Source: Ignavibacteriaceae bacterium (GTDB taxonomy: Bacteria; Bacteroidota; Ignavibacteria; Ignavibacteriales; Ignavibacteriaceae). From it: a stretch of 64,000 nt of DNA. Position numbers and translations under genes: made by a program. The first letter of the stretch is position 1; each line of letters opens with the position of its first letter. Below are positions 63,981 through 64,000 of the stretch, one piece after another. The notes under the pieces were generated by a model that worked only from the letters and a program-made list of their open reading frames with translations, had not been told where the DNA came from and searched no databases. Where the stretch lies: NCBI GenBank assembly GCA_023229425.1, contig JALNZG010000004.1:168929-232928 (forward strand), in the 5' to 3' direction.

Positions 63981-64000
63981 CTGAGATCAAAAAAAATGGT

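Overview
The window is AT-rich chromosomal DNA of a Bacteroidota/Chlorobi-lineage bacterium, most likely an Ignavibacteria-type organism. Three things point there. Two large secreted proteins end in the NYPNPF-type C-terminal domain of type IX secretion. A tRNA-Asp gene sits behind a TTG-N20-TATATTTG promoter, the promoter style of this lineage. The gene content (ATP-type pckA, COG2403 family-arcC-argF, SCO1/PCuAC) also fits. This is an assignment from features, not from a search.

Layout. 0-3.7 kb: end of a surface polysaccharide locus (glycosyltransferase tail, DegT aminotransferase, PglC-like sugar transferase, Wzi-like outer-membrane protein). 3.8-9.5 kb: a 1903-residue C25 (gingipain-type) protease with a sorting domain. 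9.5-14.7 kb: glmS, then a COG2403 nucleotide-binding protein, carbamate kinase and ornithine carbamoyltransferase. 14.8-18.3 kb: lipoprotein, coiled-coil membrane protein and a secreted beta-helix protein. 18.4-33.5 kb: mostly housekeeping genes (Na+/solute symporter, purB, htrA, TPR protein, aroE, two aminotransferases, pckA, SCO1/PCuAC pair, coaD, pfkA, tRNA-Asp).

34.6-49.6 kb is the standout: a signalling cluster, all on the plus strand. It has two tandem NarL-type regulators with atypical receivers, a small lipoprotein, an 1843-residue hybrid kinase with ten tandem copies of one PAS module, a receiver-kinase that has lost its phospho-accepting His, its intact paralog, and a 1361-residue kinase with a periplasmic CxxCH (haem c) sensor and five PAS domains. 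A 28-bp repeat occurs three times in the spacers of this cluster.

50.0-58.2 kb, same strand, looks like a stress module: outer-membrane protein, double PRC-barrel protein, pyruvate/indolepyruvate decarboxylase, low-affinity iron permease family protein, GrpE, CbpA-type DnaJ and a P-type H+-ATPase. The kinases may control it; that is inference from adjacency. 58.2-61.8 kb is an accessory strip on the minus strand: an antitoxin with a frameshifted RelE/ParE toxin, two small membrane proteins, an ankyrin protein, a gutted BRO-N antirepressor, and hairpin-rich repeats. NAD-malic enzyme follows.

The spacers carry several families of hairpin repeats. At least four copies share an 18-bp terminal signal (AATAACTSANSTTACGCA). 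Related GC-rich palindromes also appear inside genes, including the ATPase domain of the PAS-array kinase.
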